Source: Anaerolineales bacterium
Lineage (GTDB): Bacteria > Chloroflexota > Anaerolineae > Anaerolineales > Villigracilaceae
Reading direction: 5' to 3'
Length of the DNA: 38,320 nt
NCBI GenBank assembly: GCA_017985935.1
Contig: JAGNWT010000035.1
Span: 1 to 38,320 of the forward strand
Shown here: positions 22,001 through 30,038 of the stretch, in pieces
Position numbering within the stretch: the stretch's first letter is position 1
How the letters are laid out: the number at the start of each line of letters is the position of its first letter
Notes under the pieces: model-generated
What the model saw: the letters and a program-made list of their open reading frames with translations, nothing else
Told to the model about the DNA's origin: nothing
The model's database searches: none
Program-made: the position numbers and the translations under genes

Positions 22001-23332
22001 ATGGATATCATTCACGCTCTTAGATGGAGACGTTCATCCTCTGCTCAGGTATATGCTTTTGTTGGCGCGGGCGGAAAGACCACGGCAATTTTTCAATTGG
22101 CGCGCGAGATGTTCCGTGCATCCTCCGCGCCTGTCTTTGTGACAGCGACTACCCATTTGGGCATCTGGCAAACCTCTAACGCAGACCAGCACATTAGCGT
22201 GACCGACACAAAAACACTCGAGACCCTGGAGCTTAAAGGTGTTATGCTCTTCACCGGTAAAGCAGGTACCGAACGGACAGACCCTGTGAATGAAGAAGTT
22301 TTGAACTGGCTGCGAGCTGCGGCAAAAGAAAACCATATCCCCCTTCTGATCGAAGCGGATGGGTCACGGCAACTCTCGCTGAAAGCGCCAGCCGCTCACG
22401 AGCCGCCCATCCCCAATTTTTCGGATATTGTAGTTTGCGTGGCAGGCTTGAGCGCGCTCGGCAAGCCGATCCATGAGGCAACGCATCGACCCGAGATATT
22501 TTCAGCATTGACCGGGCTGGAACTGAATCAACCGATCAGCCCTGAGTCCATTGTTCACATGCTGACCCATCCGCAGGGTGGGTTGAAAAACATACCACCG
22601 AACGCGCGAAAGGTCGCTCTGCTGAATCAAAGCGAAACAGACGATACGCAAGCGATCGGTGGAAACATGGCGGGCGAATTGCTTCGGCATTTTGATTCTG
22701 TACTCGTCGGGTCATTGATGTCGAACAAACTGCAGACCTTTGAGAAGACAGCAGGTATCATTCTCGCGGCAGGAAGTTCGACCCGCTTTGGTTCGCCAAA
22801 ACAATTATTGGACTGGAAGGGCCAACCCTTCGTCCGCCATGTGGCAGAGACCGCGCTCAAAGCAGGACTATCACCCGTCGTTGTGGCGACCGGCGCGTAT
22901 TCAGAAAAAGTTCAAGAAGCGGTGAAAGGCTTGCCCGTGGAGATCGTTCACAATGAAGATCACAAACAGGGACAGGGAACCACGATCGCCAGAGCGGTTG
23001 CGTCTCTGCCCCCTGAAACCGGGTCCGCTGTCTTTCTGCTCGCAGACCAGCCGCAGATCCCAGTGGAGATCGTCCGCGCCCTTGTGGAATCTCACATCAA
23101 TAAAATGCAGGATATTATCATTCCACTGGTGCTGGAAGAGCGGCGTGCCAATCCCGTGCTTTTCGACCGGGTCACATTCCCCAATTTGATGAAGCTCACC
23201 GGAGATGTTGGCGGGCGGGCGGTCTTTTCCATGCATAAAGTTGAGTTTCTGCCCTGGCATGATGATAAACTCCTGTTTGACGTGGATACACCCGAAGACT
23301 ATCAACGATTGATCAATGATGAAACACTTTAG
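22001..23332 (+). CDS. YqeC-MocA fusion: putative selenium/molybdenum hydroxylase cofactor protein plus molybdenum cofactor nucleotidyltransferase
   Basis: A 443-residue two-domain protein. Residues 1-240 match the YqeC family (putative selenium-dependent hydroxylase accessory protein): AFVGAGGKTTAIF P-loop-like motif, TATTHLG, LIEADGSRQLSLKAP and HRPE. Residues 245-443 are a MobA-like NTP transferase of the MocA type: IILAAGSSTRFGSPKQLLDWKG, DHKQGQGTTIARAV, LLADQPQIP and DVDTPEDY. MocA adds CMP to molybdopterin to give the cytosine dinucleotide cofactor of xanthine-dehydrogenase-type enzymes. The two families are often neighbours; here they are fused. Start ATG lies 2 nt after the previous stop. 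No molybdoenzyme is encoded in this window. Confidence 0.9.
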   Translation: MDIIHALRWRRSSSAQVYAFVGAGGKTTAIFQLAREMFRASSAPVFVTATTHLGIWQTSNADQHISVTDTKTLETLELKGVMLFTGKAGTERTDPVNEEVLNWLRAAAKENHIPLLIEADGSRQLSLKAPAAHEPPIPNFSDIVVCVAGLSALGKPIHEATHRPEIFSALTGLELNQPISPESIVHMLTHPQGGLKNIPPNARKVALLNQSETDDTQAIGGNMAGELLRHFDSVLVGSLMSNKLQTFEKTAGIILAAGSSTRFGSPKQLLDWKGQPFVRHVAETALKAGLSPVVVATGAYSEKVQEAVKGLPVEIVHNEDHKQGQGTTIARAVASLPPETGSAVFLLADQPQIPVEIVRALVESHINKMQDIIIPLVLEERRANPVLFDRVTFPNLMKLTGDVGGRAVFSMHKVEFLPWHDDKLLFDVDTPEDYQRLINDETL

Positions 23333-23341
23333 AGGAAACCT

Positions 23342-23926
23342 ATGATCACAGCCATTATTCTTGCCGCTGGACAATCCAAACGAATGGGCGAACCCAAAAT
23401 GCTGATGCCTTGGGGTAGAAGTACGGTATTGCAAACTGTCATTTCCACGTTCCAATCCGCCGGGGTGGGAGATATTTTGGTGGTGACGGGAGGCGCGCGG
23501 GCGCAAGTGGAGGCACTGATCGGTAAAACGGTGCAGACCGTGTTTAACGAAGAATACGAAAAGGGTGAAATGTTAAGCTCGATACAAGCGGGGTTGTCTG
23601 CAAAAACGCGCGAGGCGGGAGCAGCGCTCATTTGTCTTGGCGACCAGCCTCAGGTCCAGGAAAGGACCGTGCGCAGAGTGTGCGATGCGTTCATGTTGAA
23701 CAAATCCCAACTGGTGGTGCCGAGTTTTGAAATGCAGCGCGGGCATCCCTGGCTGGTCGCGCGCCCGCTTTGGGATGAACTGCGGGCATTGAAATCGCCA
23801 TCCACACCGCGTGATTTTCTGAAAAAGCACTCCCGCCACATTCACTATGTGGAAGTGGATTCGCCAAGCATTCTGCAAGACCTGGATACGCCGGAAGATT
23901 ACACAAAATATAAATCGGCTCCTTGA
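23342..23926 (+). CDS. MobA/MocA-like nucleotidyltransferase
   Basis: A 194-residue NTP transferase: IILAAGQSKRMGEPKMLMPWG (signature loop binding CTP/GTP), VVTGGARAQVEALI, EYEKGEMLSSIQAG, LICLGDQPQV (metal-binding Asp) and LDTPEDYTKY at the end. It is the same fold and motif set as the second half of the preceding fusion protein, only 9 nt upstream, so this is a tandem pair of diverged MocA-type enzymes; one may make the cytosine, the other another dinucleotide or a related cofactor. Cytoplasmic. GAGGAAACCT lies 3-10 nt ahead of the ATG. It ends about 42 nt before the next start. Confidence 0.9.
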   Translation: MITAIILAAGQSKRMGEPKMLMPWGRSTVLQTVISTFQSAGVGDILVVTGGARAQVEALIGKTVQTVFNEEYEKGEMLSSIQAGLSAKTREAGAALICLGDQPQVQERTVRRVCDAFMLNKSQLVVPSFEMQRGHPWLVARPLWDELRALKSPSTPRDFLKKHSRHIHYVEVDSPSILQDLDTPEDYTKYKSAP

Positions 23927-23967
23927 AATATGTTACACTCGCCCCAATTTCTGACCGGGAGAATGTT

Positions 23968-24888
23968 ATGAAATATTATGTCATTGTGAATCCAACCTCA
24001 GGGCGCGGTCTTGGCGAAAGATCTGTCCCCCAGATCGAAACCAGCCTGCGTGAGAACGGGCTGGATTTTAAGTTGGTCCGCACAGAGCGCATGTGGCATG
24101 CCGCAGAGCTCGCAGAAGGTGCGGCGCGGGACGGCTATGATGTGATCGTATGCGCCAGCGGTGATGGCACGATCAATGAGTCCATCAATGGCATCATGAA
24201 AGCCCGCAAGGACGGCTTCACAAAGAGTGCATTCACCGCCATCAGCATCGGCACAGGAAATGACTTTTCCGGCGGCACGGGCATTCCCACCACCTTGAAC
24301 GACAGCTTGAGGTCGCTGGTCGCCAATAAACGAAAAAAGATCGACATCGGTCTGGTCACAGGCGGAGACTACCCTGAAGGAAGATATTTCGGCAACGGCA
24401 TTGGTGTAGGGTTCGATGCGGCGGTCGGCAACGAAGCCATCAAGGTCCGCTGGACCCGAGGTTTGCCAGCCTATCTCATTGGTGTGATCAAGACCGTCTT
24501 CCTGTACTACAACCCAGCCCAGGTGGAGATCGTCCTCGACGAAAAGGAAGTCATCAAGCAGGTTTCGCTTATGATCTCGGTCATGAACGGAAGGCGCATG
24601 GGCGGCGGTTTTCAAATGGCTCCCGAAAGTCAGCCGGATGATGGGTTCTTCGACCTGTGCATCGCAGAGACCGCCTCCAAAGGGCGCATTCTCGCGATGA
24701 TCCCCCACTTCATCAGGGGCACGCAGAAGTCGCTGCCTGAGATCCAAATGAAACGCGCCAAAAAAGTTTCCATCCGATCTTTGGATAGGACCTTCCCCGC
24801 TCATGCAGATGGAGAATTTATCTGCCTTGACGGATCATCCCTGACCCTCGAACTGCTCCCGCGCGAATTAGAGATCATCTGCGCCTGA
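23968..24888 (+). CDS. Diacylglycerol kinase family lipid kinase (YegS/DagK-like)
   Basis: A 306-residue lipid kinase. The family signatures are present in order: YVIVNPTSGRG (residues 3-13), ICASGDGTINESINGI (GGDGT-like nucleotide loop), ISIGTGNDFSGGTGIP (phosphate-binding GTxNDFA), then NGIGVGFDAAV and SVMNGRRMGGGF-MAP, followed by the final beta-sandwich with PDDGFFDLCI and HADGE. It transfers phosphate from ATP to diacylglycerol or a related lipid at the inner membrane face. ATG at 23968 is chosen for the GGGAG site 8 nt upstream; an upstream TTG frame is unsupported. It precedes an acyltransferase gene, which fits a phospholipid function. Confidence 0.92.
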   Translation: MKYYVIVNPTSGRGLGERSVPQIETSLRENGLDFKLVRTERMWHAAELAEGAARDGYDVIVCASGDGTINESINGIMKARKDGFTKSAFTAISIGTGNDFSGGTGIPTTLNDSLRSLVANKRKKIDIGLVTGGDYPEGRYFGNGIGVGFDAAVGNEAIKVRWTRGLPAYLIGVIKTVFLYYNPAQVEIVLDEKEVIKQVSLMISVMNGRRMGGGFQMAPESQPDDGFFDLCIAETASKGRILAMIPHFIRGTQKSLPEIQMKRAKKVSIRSLDRTFPAHADGEFICLDGSSLTLELLPRELEIICA

Positions 24889-24889
24889 G

Positions 24890-24910
24890 ACCTGATTTGA
24901 AGTATCAGGT
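24890..24910 (+). other. Small hairpin between the lipid kinase and acyltransferase genes
   Basis: ACCTGAT / ATCAGGT (7 bp) with a 7-nt loop, immediately after the kinase stop. There is no T-run, so it is not a convincing terminator; it may only reduce readthrough or protect the mRNA end. Confidence 0.4.
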
Positions 24911-24961
24911 TCGTTGCCAAATTTCATTTCTTTATGTCTTGAGTTGAAAACAAAAAATATC

Positions 24962-25648
24962 ATGCACTGGCTCATCAACTTCCTCATCCGCATTTACACC
25001 CGCATCACCTGCCGCATCGACGCGCCCGACCTTCACAAATTCCCCATGCATGGACCATTGATCGCCATCGCCAACCATACCGGGCAGATCGAAGTGCCCA
25101 TGCTTTTCGCGCACTTGCAGCCTCGCAAGCTTTCAGGCTGGGCCAAGGTGGAGGCATGGAATAATTGGTTCCTGCGCTGGGTATTCAATATCTGGGGAGC
25201 GATCCCGGTTCATCGCGGCGAAGCAGACATGAAGGCGCTCAAGCTGGCGTTGAAGGCGCTTGAAGAAGGAAAGATCTTCGGGCTTGCCCCCGAAGGCACA
25301 CGCAACAAAACCGGACAATTGATCCGCGCAATGCCGGGCACGGTCATCATTGCCTTGCATTCCGGCGCGCCCATCATCCCCATCGTTCACTGGGGCGGAG
25401 AGGTGTACCTCAAGAATTTGAAACGACTAAAACGCACAGACTTTCACATCCGCGTGGGCGATCCTTTCAAGCTCAATGTGGAAGGGGTAAAGGTCACCAG
25501 CGAAATTCGCCAGCAGATCGTGGATGAGATGATGTACGAGATGGCAAAGCTTTTACCGGAGGAATATCGCGGCGTCTACAGTGACATGAGCAAGGCCAGC
25601 CAGAAGTACATCCAAAAAGTGGACCCGCAAAGCCTGCATGGCAAATAA
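24962..25648 (+). CDS. 1-acyl-sn-glycerol-3-phosphate acyltransferase, PlsC-like
   Basis: A 228-residue membrane-associated acyltransferase that would convert lysophosphatidate to phosphatidate. Motif I is IANHTGQIEVPM: the His is kept but the canonical H-x4-D is H-x4-E. Motif II (WGAIPVHRGEADMKALK) and motif III (GLAPEGTRNKTGQL, the P-E-G-T-R loop) are complete, and motif IV is PIIPIVHWGG. The N-terminus has a hydrophobic, membrane-binding stretch (MHWLINFLIRIYTRI). ATG at 24962 is chosen at the start of that stretch, although its ribosome site is weak; TTG codons lie upstream. It overlaps the next gene by 11 nt. Confidence 0.88.
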   Translation: MHWLINFLIRIYTRITCRIDAPDLHKFPMHGPLIAIANHTGQIEVPMLFAHLQPRKLSGWAKVEAWNNWFLRWVFNIWGAIPVHRGEADMKALKLALKALEEGKIFGLAPEGTRNKTGQLIRAMPGTVIIALHSGAPIIPIVHWGGEVYLKNLKRLKRTDFHIRVGDPFKLNVEGVKVTSEIRQQIVDEMMYEMAKLLPEEYRGVYSDMSKASQKYIQKVDPQSLHGK

Positions 25649-26042
25649 CGATCCCACTCCAGAGCAGATCGATCAGCTGACCGCTTTCCTGCCTGCCTTT
25701 GAAACCCACGGACGGGAATTTGGTCATTGGGATGTCAGCGACCCGAACAGTGAGGTCATGCACTTTCCTTACGCGATCTATGATGAGGATGTGGACCGAT
25801 TTTTCAAACTCGCAAGCCAGCCCTGCTTTGCGGATCTGCAATATTCAGAGAAAAACCCGGGCGAATGGATCAAGTCGGCTGGGTTTTACGAGAACGCCAC
25901 CCTCGACCAACTACGCTCCGTGCTGACATGGTGGGTGCGCGGAGAACGATTTAGTGAAGGGCTGTGGTTCACCGCCCTGAAAGACGGTCACATACAAAGC
26001 TTGTTGCGGCGTATGCAGGAACTTCGCCAGATGATGACATAG
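25638..26042 (+). CDS. DUF6508-type protein
   Basis: A 134-residue soluble protein. LTAFLPAFE near the N-terminus, FPYAIYDEDVDRFFKLA in the middle, and LRSVLTWWVRGERFSEGLWFTALKDGHI in the C-terminal third match my memory of the DUF6508 family, whose function is unknown. It starts inside the last 11 nt of the acyltransferase gene in another frame, which suggests translational coupling. No catalytic motif stands out. Confidence 0.7.
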   Translation: MANNDPTPEQIDQLTAFLPAFETHGREFGHWDVSDPNSEVMHFPYAIYDEDVDRFFKLASQPCFADLQYSEKNPGEWIKSAGFYENATLDQLRSVLTWWVRGERFSEGLWFTALKDGHIQSLLRRMQELRQMMT

Positions 26043-26047
26043 GCAGC

Positions 26048-26075
26048 GACCGCAGCGGTCCATCTTCGATATAAT
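26048..26075 (+). promoter_or_regulatory. Promoter with upstream palindrome ahead of the EamA gene
   Basis: A perfect TATAAT (26070-26075) lies 10 nt before the ATG at 26086. A palindrome GACCGC-A-GCGGTC (26048-26060) covers the position of the -35 box, which is otherwise poor. This is what an activator- or repressor-controlled promoter would look like. The leader would be about 4 nt, so the mRNA may be near-leaderless. Confidence 0.45.
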
Positions 26076-26085
26076 CGGGGACATT

Positions 26086-26964
26086 ATGAAAAAGCACAGC
26101 ATCGCAGGTTTACTCGCAGGTCTTGCGGCGGCGTCCATTTGGGGCGGCATGTACGTCGTCAGCAAAGTTGTTCTGGAGGTCATTCCTCCTTTTGCCTTGC
26201 TCACCACACGCTACATTCTCGGCGCGCTGACACTGGGCATGGTGATGTACTTTCGCAAGTCGAAGGTCGAGATCACTAAAGATTTTTTCTGGAAGAGCCT
26301 GCTGGTGGGATTTGTAGGATATGGGATCTCGCTCGGTTTTCAATTCGTAGGGACAAAACTCTCCACCGCATCCAACGGCTCGCTCGTGACTTCAGCCACT
26401 CCGGCCTTCGTTTTGCTCTTTGCCCCGTTTTTGCTGGGCGAACGCACCACTCCCCGCCGCATCTTCGCATTGATCGTATCTTCGTTGGGAGTGCTGGCAG
26501 TCATTGACCCGCGCACAGCGGAACTTTCTCCCAACCTGTTCTGGGGCAACATGAGTCTGCTCGCAGCAGCGCTGACATGGGCTCTGTATTCGGTGCTGGT
26601 ACGCAAAGTTTCAAAAACCGGCGACTTGCTTGCGTCTTCTGCCATCATGCTTTTGGGCGGACTGCCTACCAGTCTGCTTGCAGGACTGTGGGAGGTAAAC
26701 ACTCAAGGCGTGGGAGAGATCACCATTGGCATCATCGGCGGAATTTTGTTTTTAGGGATCATTTCGACCGCCATTGCCATGTTCCTGTGGAATTACGCTT
26801 TTGCAGAACTTCCCGCCGCCGTGGCTTCCCTTACATTCTTTGCTCAACCCATCGTTGGCACTTTGCTGGGCTGGTTCTTTCTGTCCGAAAAGATCACGCC
26901 TTTGTTTCTGGCGGGCGGAGTCTTGATCGGGATCGGGATATTGATCGCCACCAGCGAGAAGTAA
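26086..26964 (+). CDS. EamA/DMT-superfamily transporter
   Basis: A 292-residue inner-membrane protein with ten predicted helices arranged as two five-helix EamA halves. The first half begins AASIWGGMYVVSKVVL and the second WGNMSLLAAALTWALYSVLVRK, the usual W-G-x-x-x / W-A-x-x-S-V signatures. The SLTFFAQPIVGTLLGWFFLSE block in the ninth and tenth helices is diagnostic of the family. Such proteins export amino acids, nucleosides or metabolites; the substrate cannot be told. No ribosome site (only GGGGAC) precedes the ATG. It has its own promoter and terminator. Confidence 0.95.
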   Translation: MKKHSIAGLLAGLAAASIWGGMYVVSKVVLEVIPPFALLTTRYILGALTLGMVMYFRKSKVEITKDFFWKSLLVGFVGYGISLGFQFVGTKLSTASNGSLVTSATPAFVLLFAPFLLGERTTPRRIFALIVSSLGVLAVIDPRTAELSPNLFWGNMSLLAAALTWALYSVLVRKVSKTGDLLASSAIMLLGGLPTSLLAGLWEVNTQGVGEITIGIIGGILFLGIISTAIAMFLWNYAFAELPAAVASLTFFAQPIVGTLLGWFFLSEKITPLFLAGGVLIGIGILIATSEK

Positions 26965-26989
26965 TTCGCCGATTTGGTTGCATGAAAAT

Positions 26990-27025
26990 GCAAACGACCT
27001 GCCCTCAAATGGGCAGGTCGTTTTA
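26990..27025. terminator. Bidirectional terminator after the EamA gene
   Basis: AAACGACCTGCCC / GGGCAGGTCGTTT, 13 bp, loop TCAAAT, followed by T4 on the plus side and preceded by an A-rich stretch. It also serves the converging membrane-protein gene that stops at 27047. Confidence 0.9.
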
Positions 27026-27046
27026 TTACACAGAGACAGACAGCAG

Positions 27047-28393
27047 TTAAGAAAGACCTGTTCGTTTTAGAAATTTCATTCGAGCAGGCAGATCCGCGAG
27101 CAGGGAATCCGCAACAAAGAAGATCAACATCCACACACCCAGCCGCAGCAAAATATTAAAGGCGATCGAGTGCCTTGAAATATCATTCGCATCAGCCGCC
27201 CAGATAAGCACAGCCTGCGGGTACGAAAGCAGGATCATCAACACCGGCGCAAGCCAAAGCGATTTTTTGTCGCGCCAGGCAAGGGAGGCAATGAAGGCTG
27301 CGAACAGGTTCGCAGCAAAGAAGAAGACCAACCCAAAACGGGTGGGATACAACAGCTCAGAGATGCGAGCATCTTTAATGATCGGCCGATATCCGGTGGC
27401 GGTGTAATAATACACATCAGGATAAAAACTCTGCCCGGGGGTTTCTGTAAACACGTTCTGGAAGGTCTGCGCTTTGTAGAACCACAGGAATTTAACATAC
27501 TCAACCCGACCGGGTCCCATTGCCCATTGGCGAAATTCTTCCTGATCTTCATCGAACGTGAATGCAATGTTGACCGTGAATTTTTTTCCCGGCTCGGGGT
27601 TACGCGCGATCTGCACCAACCGATCATCGATGGGCATGCCATGATGCCTGAAATATTCCGTGTATTCTTCCGATGGGAAGACCCGCAGGGCTGTGTTCAT
27701 CAATATCGCGCGGAAAGGGCGCAGAGCGACCGTGGCGAGTTGTGAACTGAACAGGAAGATCAACACGAACGCCAGACTGACTCCCGCCGCGTGCCAGCGG
27801 TATGAGCTGAACCAGAATACAACAAACACCACCGCCGCGATCATCAACAGCAAATAAGCGTAAGTGTCGCGGGTGAATACAATGAGCAGCGCAAGGAAAA
27901 CGACCGCCCCCGCCACCCATCCATTCCACTTCGTAAGCAGGGAAAGAGACGCGGCGAGGAATAACGCGGTCAATGAAAGCCCGATCGATTCGCTCCCCAG
28001 GAATGGGTCCCACATGTAAATATCCCTGCTCAAAGTGAAGGCAAGCACCAAAACAAATAGCGCCGGTTTGAGCAGGATATTCTTCACGGTGCCCGCGGAG
28101 ACAAAAGCAAGAATCCCCCAGCACACGATCGAAAAATAAAGCTGCAGGGTAAATATCTTCTCAGGGTCGGAGTCTACAAGCTTCCAAAATAAAGCCGTGA
28201 CCGGAGGTCGGGCGTCGATCCAAAAATCACGCGAGAAGACCGGCAGACTCGCATTGTGGAAGTAATCGTTGGTGTCGCCGAATGAACGCGGCTCATGGAC
28301 GATATCCGCATTGTCAATTCGCAGCCATGCAAAGTAGGCGAATGCCGCAAGTTGAAAAATGATCAGCAGGGTTGAGAAAATCCGTTTTGACAT
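27047..28393 (-). CDS. Polytopic membrane protein of unknown function, GT-C-like layout
   Basis: A 448-residue membrane protein with a signal-anchor helix and about ten further helices. The loop after the first helix holds a large polar segment (RSFGDTNDYFHNASLP, then FWIDARPPVTALFWK) like the first outer loop of GT-C glycosyltransferases, including the Asp positions; a second large outside loop lies around residues 240-330. I cannot assign a family with confidence. It begins 14 nt after the pyruvate kinase stop on the same strand, probably cotranscribed, though there is no functional tie. It stops just before the terminator it shares with the EamA gene. Confidence 0.7.
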   Translation of the reverse strand: MSKRIFSTLLIIFQLAAFAYFAWLRIDNADIVHEPRSFGDTNDYFHNASLPVFSRDFWIDARPPVTALFWKLVDSDPEKIFTLQLYFSIVCWGILAFVSAGTVKNILLKPALFVLVLAFTLSRDIYMWDPFLGSESIGLSLTALFLAASLSLLTKWNGWVAGAVVFLALLIVFTRDTYAYLLLMIAAVVFVVFWFSSYRWHAAGVSLAFVLIFLFSSQLATVALRPFRAILMNTALRVFPSEEYTEYFRHHGMPIDDRLVQIARNPEPGKKFTVNIAFTFDEDQEEFRQWAMGPGRVEYVKFLWFYKAQTFQNVFTETPGQSFYPDVYYYTATGYRPIIKDARISELLYPTRFGLVFFFAANLFAAFIASLAWRDKKSLWLAPVLMILLSYPQAVLIWAADANDISRHSIAFNILLRLGVWMLIFFVADSLLADLPARMKFLKRTGLS

Positions 28394-28407
28394 AAAGCCG
28401 GTTCGGT

Positions 28408-29898
28408 TTATTGCTTCCTTGCCACATTCCCTTCGGCAAGTTTTTGCACAAGGCTGACATTCGCTTCACTGCCCACGGTATGCAGCAAGGCCATGTTAGG
28501 CGGGCGCTGCGCTCCAACAGGATAACCGCAGATCAGCACCACTTGCTGCCCTGAGTGAATGCCGCGCTGCAACAACGCCGAATCGACATTGGCGATCATT
28601 TCGTCCATGTGATTTACAAAATTAGAAAGATAAGGCTGAACACCCCATAGGAAAGCCAGTTGATTAAAGGTTTCACGCTCGGGCGTGAAAGCCAAAATAG
28701 GTTTGGATGGTCGCGCCTTGGACATTAACCACGCGGAACGTCCCTGCATCGTAAAGACGGAAACCGCCTGCACTTCGGGGTCTTGCGCCAGAGCGTTTGC
28801 AGCGCGCGCCATCGAAGCAGCATCGCTTTCGCCAAGCCCTGCCCTGCCGTCCTGACGGCTGCCCCACTCGATATAGTGGGTCTCTGCCTCGTTGACAATG
28901 CGTGACATCATGGCGATCGCCTCGCTCGGATAGTCGCCGGACGCGGTCTCTGCGGAGAGCATCACAGCATCGGTTCCATCGAAGATCGCATTGGCAACGT
29001 CTGAAGCTTCAGCGCGCGTGGGCAGCGGGTTCTGGATCATGGACTCGAGCATCTGCGTGGCGGTGATGACCAGCTTGGCACGCGCATTGGCGGCTTGAAT
29101 GATCATCTTTTGCAGGGATGGCACACGCTCGGGCGGAAGCTCAACACCGAGATCACCGCGAGCCACCATCACACCATCCACCACATCCAGAATGGCTTCC
29201 AGTTCGGTCAACGCTTCGGGTTTTTCCAATTTTGCGATCAACAGCGGGCGGATCTTTTTGCCGGCGGCGAACTCGTCAATGGCGGCTCGCACCGCTTTCA
29301 CGTCTTCGGCGCTGCGCACAAAAGATATCGCCACCGCATCCACACCTTGCGAAATGCCAAAAGCCAGATCAGATTTATCCTTCTCTGTAAATCCTGCGAT
29401 GCGGAGTTTTACGCCGGGAAGATTGATCCCCTTGTGCGAAGATAAAGTGCCTCCGACAAGAACTTTCGCGTGCACAACACGCCCATCGACTGAGATCACT
29501 TCCAGAGCGAGCCGTCCATCGTCGAGCAGCAGCCGGTCGCCGGTCTGCACCGAATCGAACAGCTCGCGAAAATCCACAGGCAAAAGTTGATGCGGCGTAT
29601 GGGGAGCCTCATCTCTGGTTGCGTACAAACAAACCTGCTCATCCACGGCAAGCTGCAAAGGGACCGACAATTTTCCAACGCGGATCTTTGGTCCCTGCAG
29701 GTCTTGCAAGATGCCGATCGGCATTCCCAATTTTCTGGAGACCGTGCGGATCCTCGTGACCTTTTCTGCGTGCTGTTGATGTGTACCGTGTGAAAAATTC
29801 AGGCGGGCAACATTCATCCCAGCTTTGATCAAGGCTTCAAGCGCCTGCTCCGATTCTGAAGCGGGACCAATGGTGGCTACGATTTTGGCTCTTCTCAT
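28408..29898 (-). CDS. pyk: Pyruvate kinase
   Basis: Final step of glycolysis, phosphoenolpyruvate plus ADP to pyruvate plus ATP. The 496-residue enzyme shows RRAKIVATIGPAS at the N-terminus, NFSHGTHQQHAEK (Arg/Asn ATP site), LQDLQGPKIRVG, and the catalytic block LIAKLEKPEAL ... MVARGDLGVELPPERVPSLQK. The Mg2+ and substrate residues in TATQMLESMI ... PTRAEASDVANAIFDGTDAVMLSAETASGDYP are intact, and the allosteric C-terminal domain is complete. The ATG at 29898 follows GAGAGAG, a modest ribosome site; a longer frame upstream is unsupported. A separate hairpin stands in its leader. Confidence 0.97.
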   Translation of the reverse strand: MRRAKIVATIGPASESEQALEALIKAGMNVARLNFSHGTHQQHAEKVTRIRTVSRKLGMPIGILQDLQGPKIRVGKLSVPLQLAVDEQVCLYATRDEAPHTPHQLLPVDFRELFDSVQTGDRLLLDDGRLALEVISVDGRVVHAKVLVGGTLSSHKGINLPGVKLRIAGFTEKDKSDLAFGISQGVDAVAISFVRSAEDVKAVRAAIDEFAAGKKIRPLLIAKLEKPEALTELEAILDVVDGVMVARGDLGVELPPERVPSLQKMIIQAANARAKLVITATQMLESMIQNPLPTRAEASDVANAIFDGTDAVMLSAETASGDYPSEAIAMMSRIVNEAETHYIEWGSRQDGRAGLGESDAASMARAANALAQDPEVQAVSVFTMQGRSAWLMSKARPSKPILAFTPERETFNQLAFLWGVQPYLSNFVNHMDEMIANVDSALLQRGIHSGQQVVLICGYPVGAQRPPNMALLHTVGSEANVSLVQKLAEGNVARKQ

Positions 29899-29941
29899 AC
29901 TCTCTCTTACTTCCTTTTCGATAATAATGGATAAAAATTCA

Positions 29942-29960
29942 GCGAATCGTTCTGATTCGC
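29942..29960 (-). other. Hairpin in the pyruvate kinase leader
   Basis: GCGAATC / GATTCGC, a perfect 7-bp stem with a GTTCT loop, followed on the minus strand by a T-rich run (TGAATTTTT). It is 44 nt before the pyk start and separate from the stronger hairpin at 29984-30018. It could be a second weak terminator or an attenuator. Confidence 0.4.
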
Positions 29961-29976
29961 GGATTCTTTTGGTTAA

Positions 29977-30018
29977 CAATAAAACAGCCGCAGGGTTACG
30001 CAAAATCCCTGCGGCTGT
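29977..30018 (-). terminator. Terminator of the ald / CoA-transferase operon
   Basis: A perfect 12-bp stem (30007-30018 with 29984-29995, ACAGCCGCAGGG) with an 11-nt loop, followed on the minus strand by TTTATTG. It lies 21 nt after the CoA-transferase stop. Confidence 0.85.
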
Positions 30019-30038
30019 AATTAAACTGGGGGGATTTG

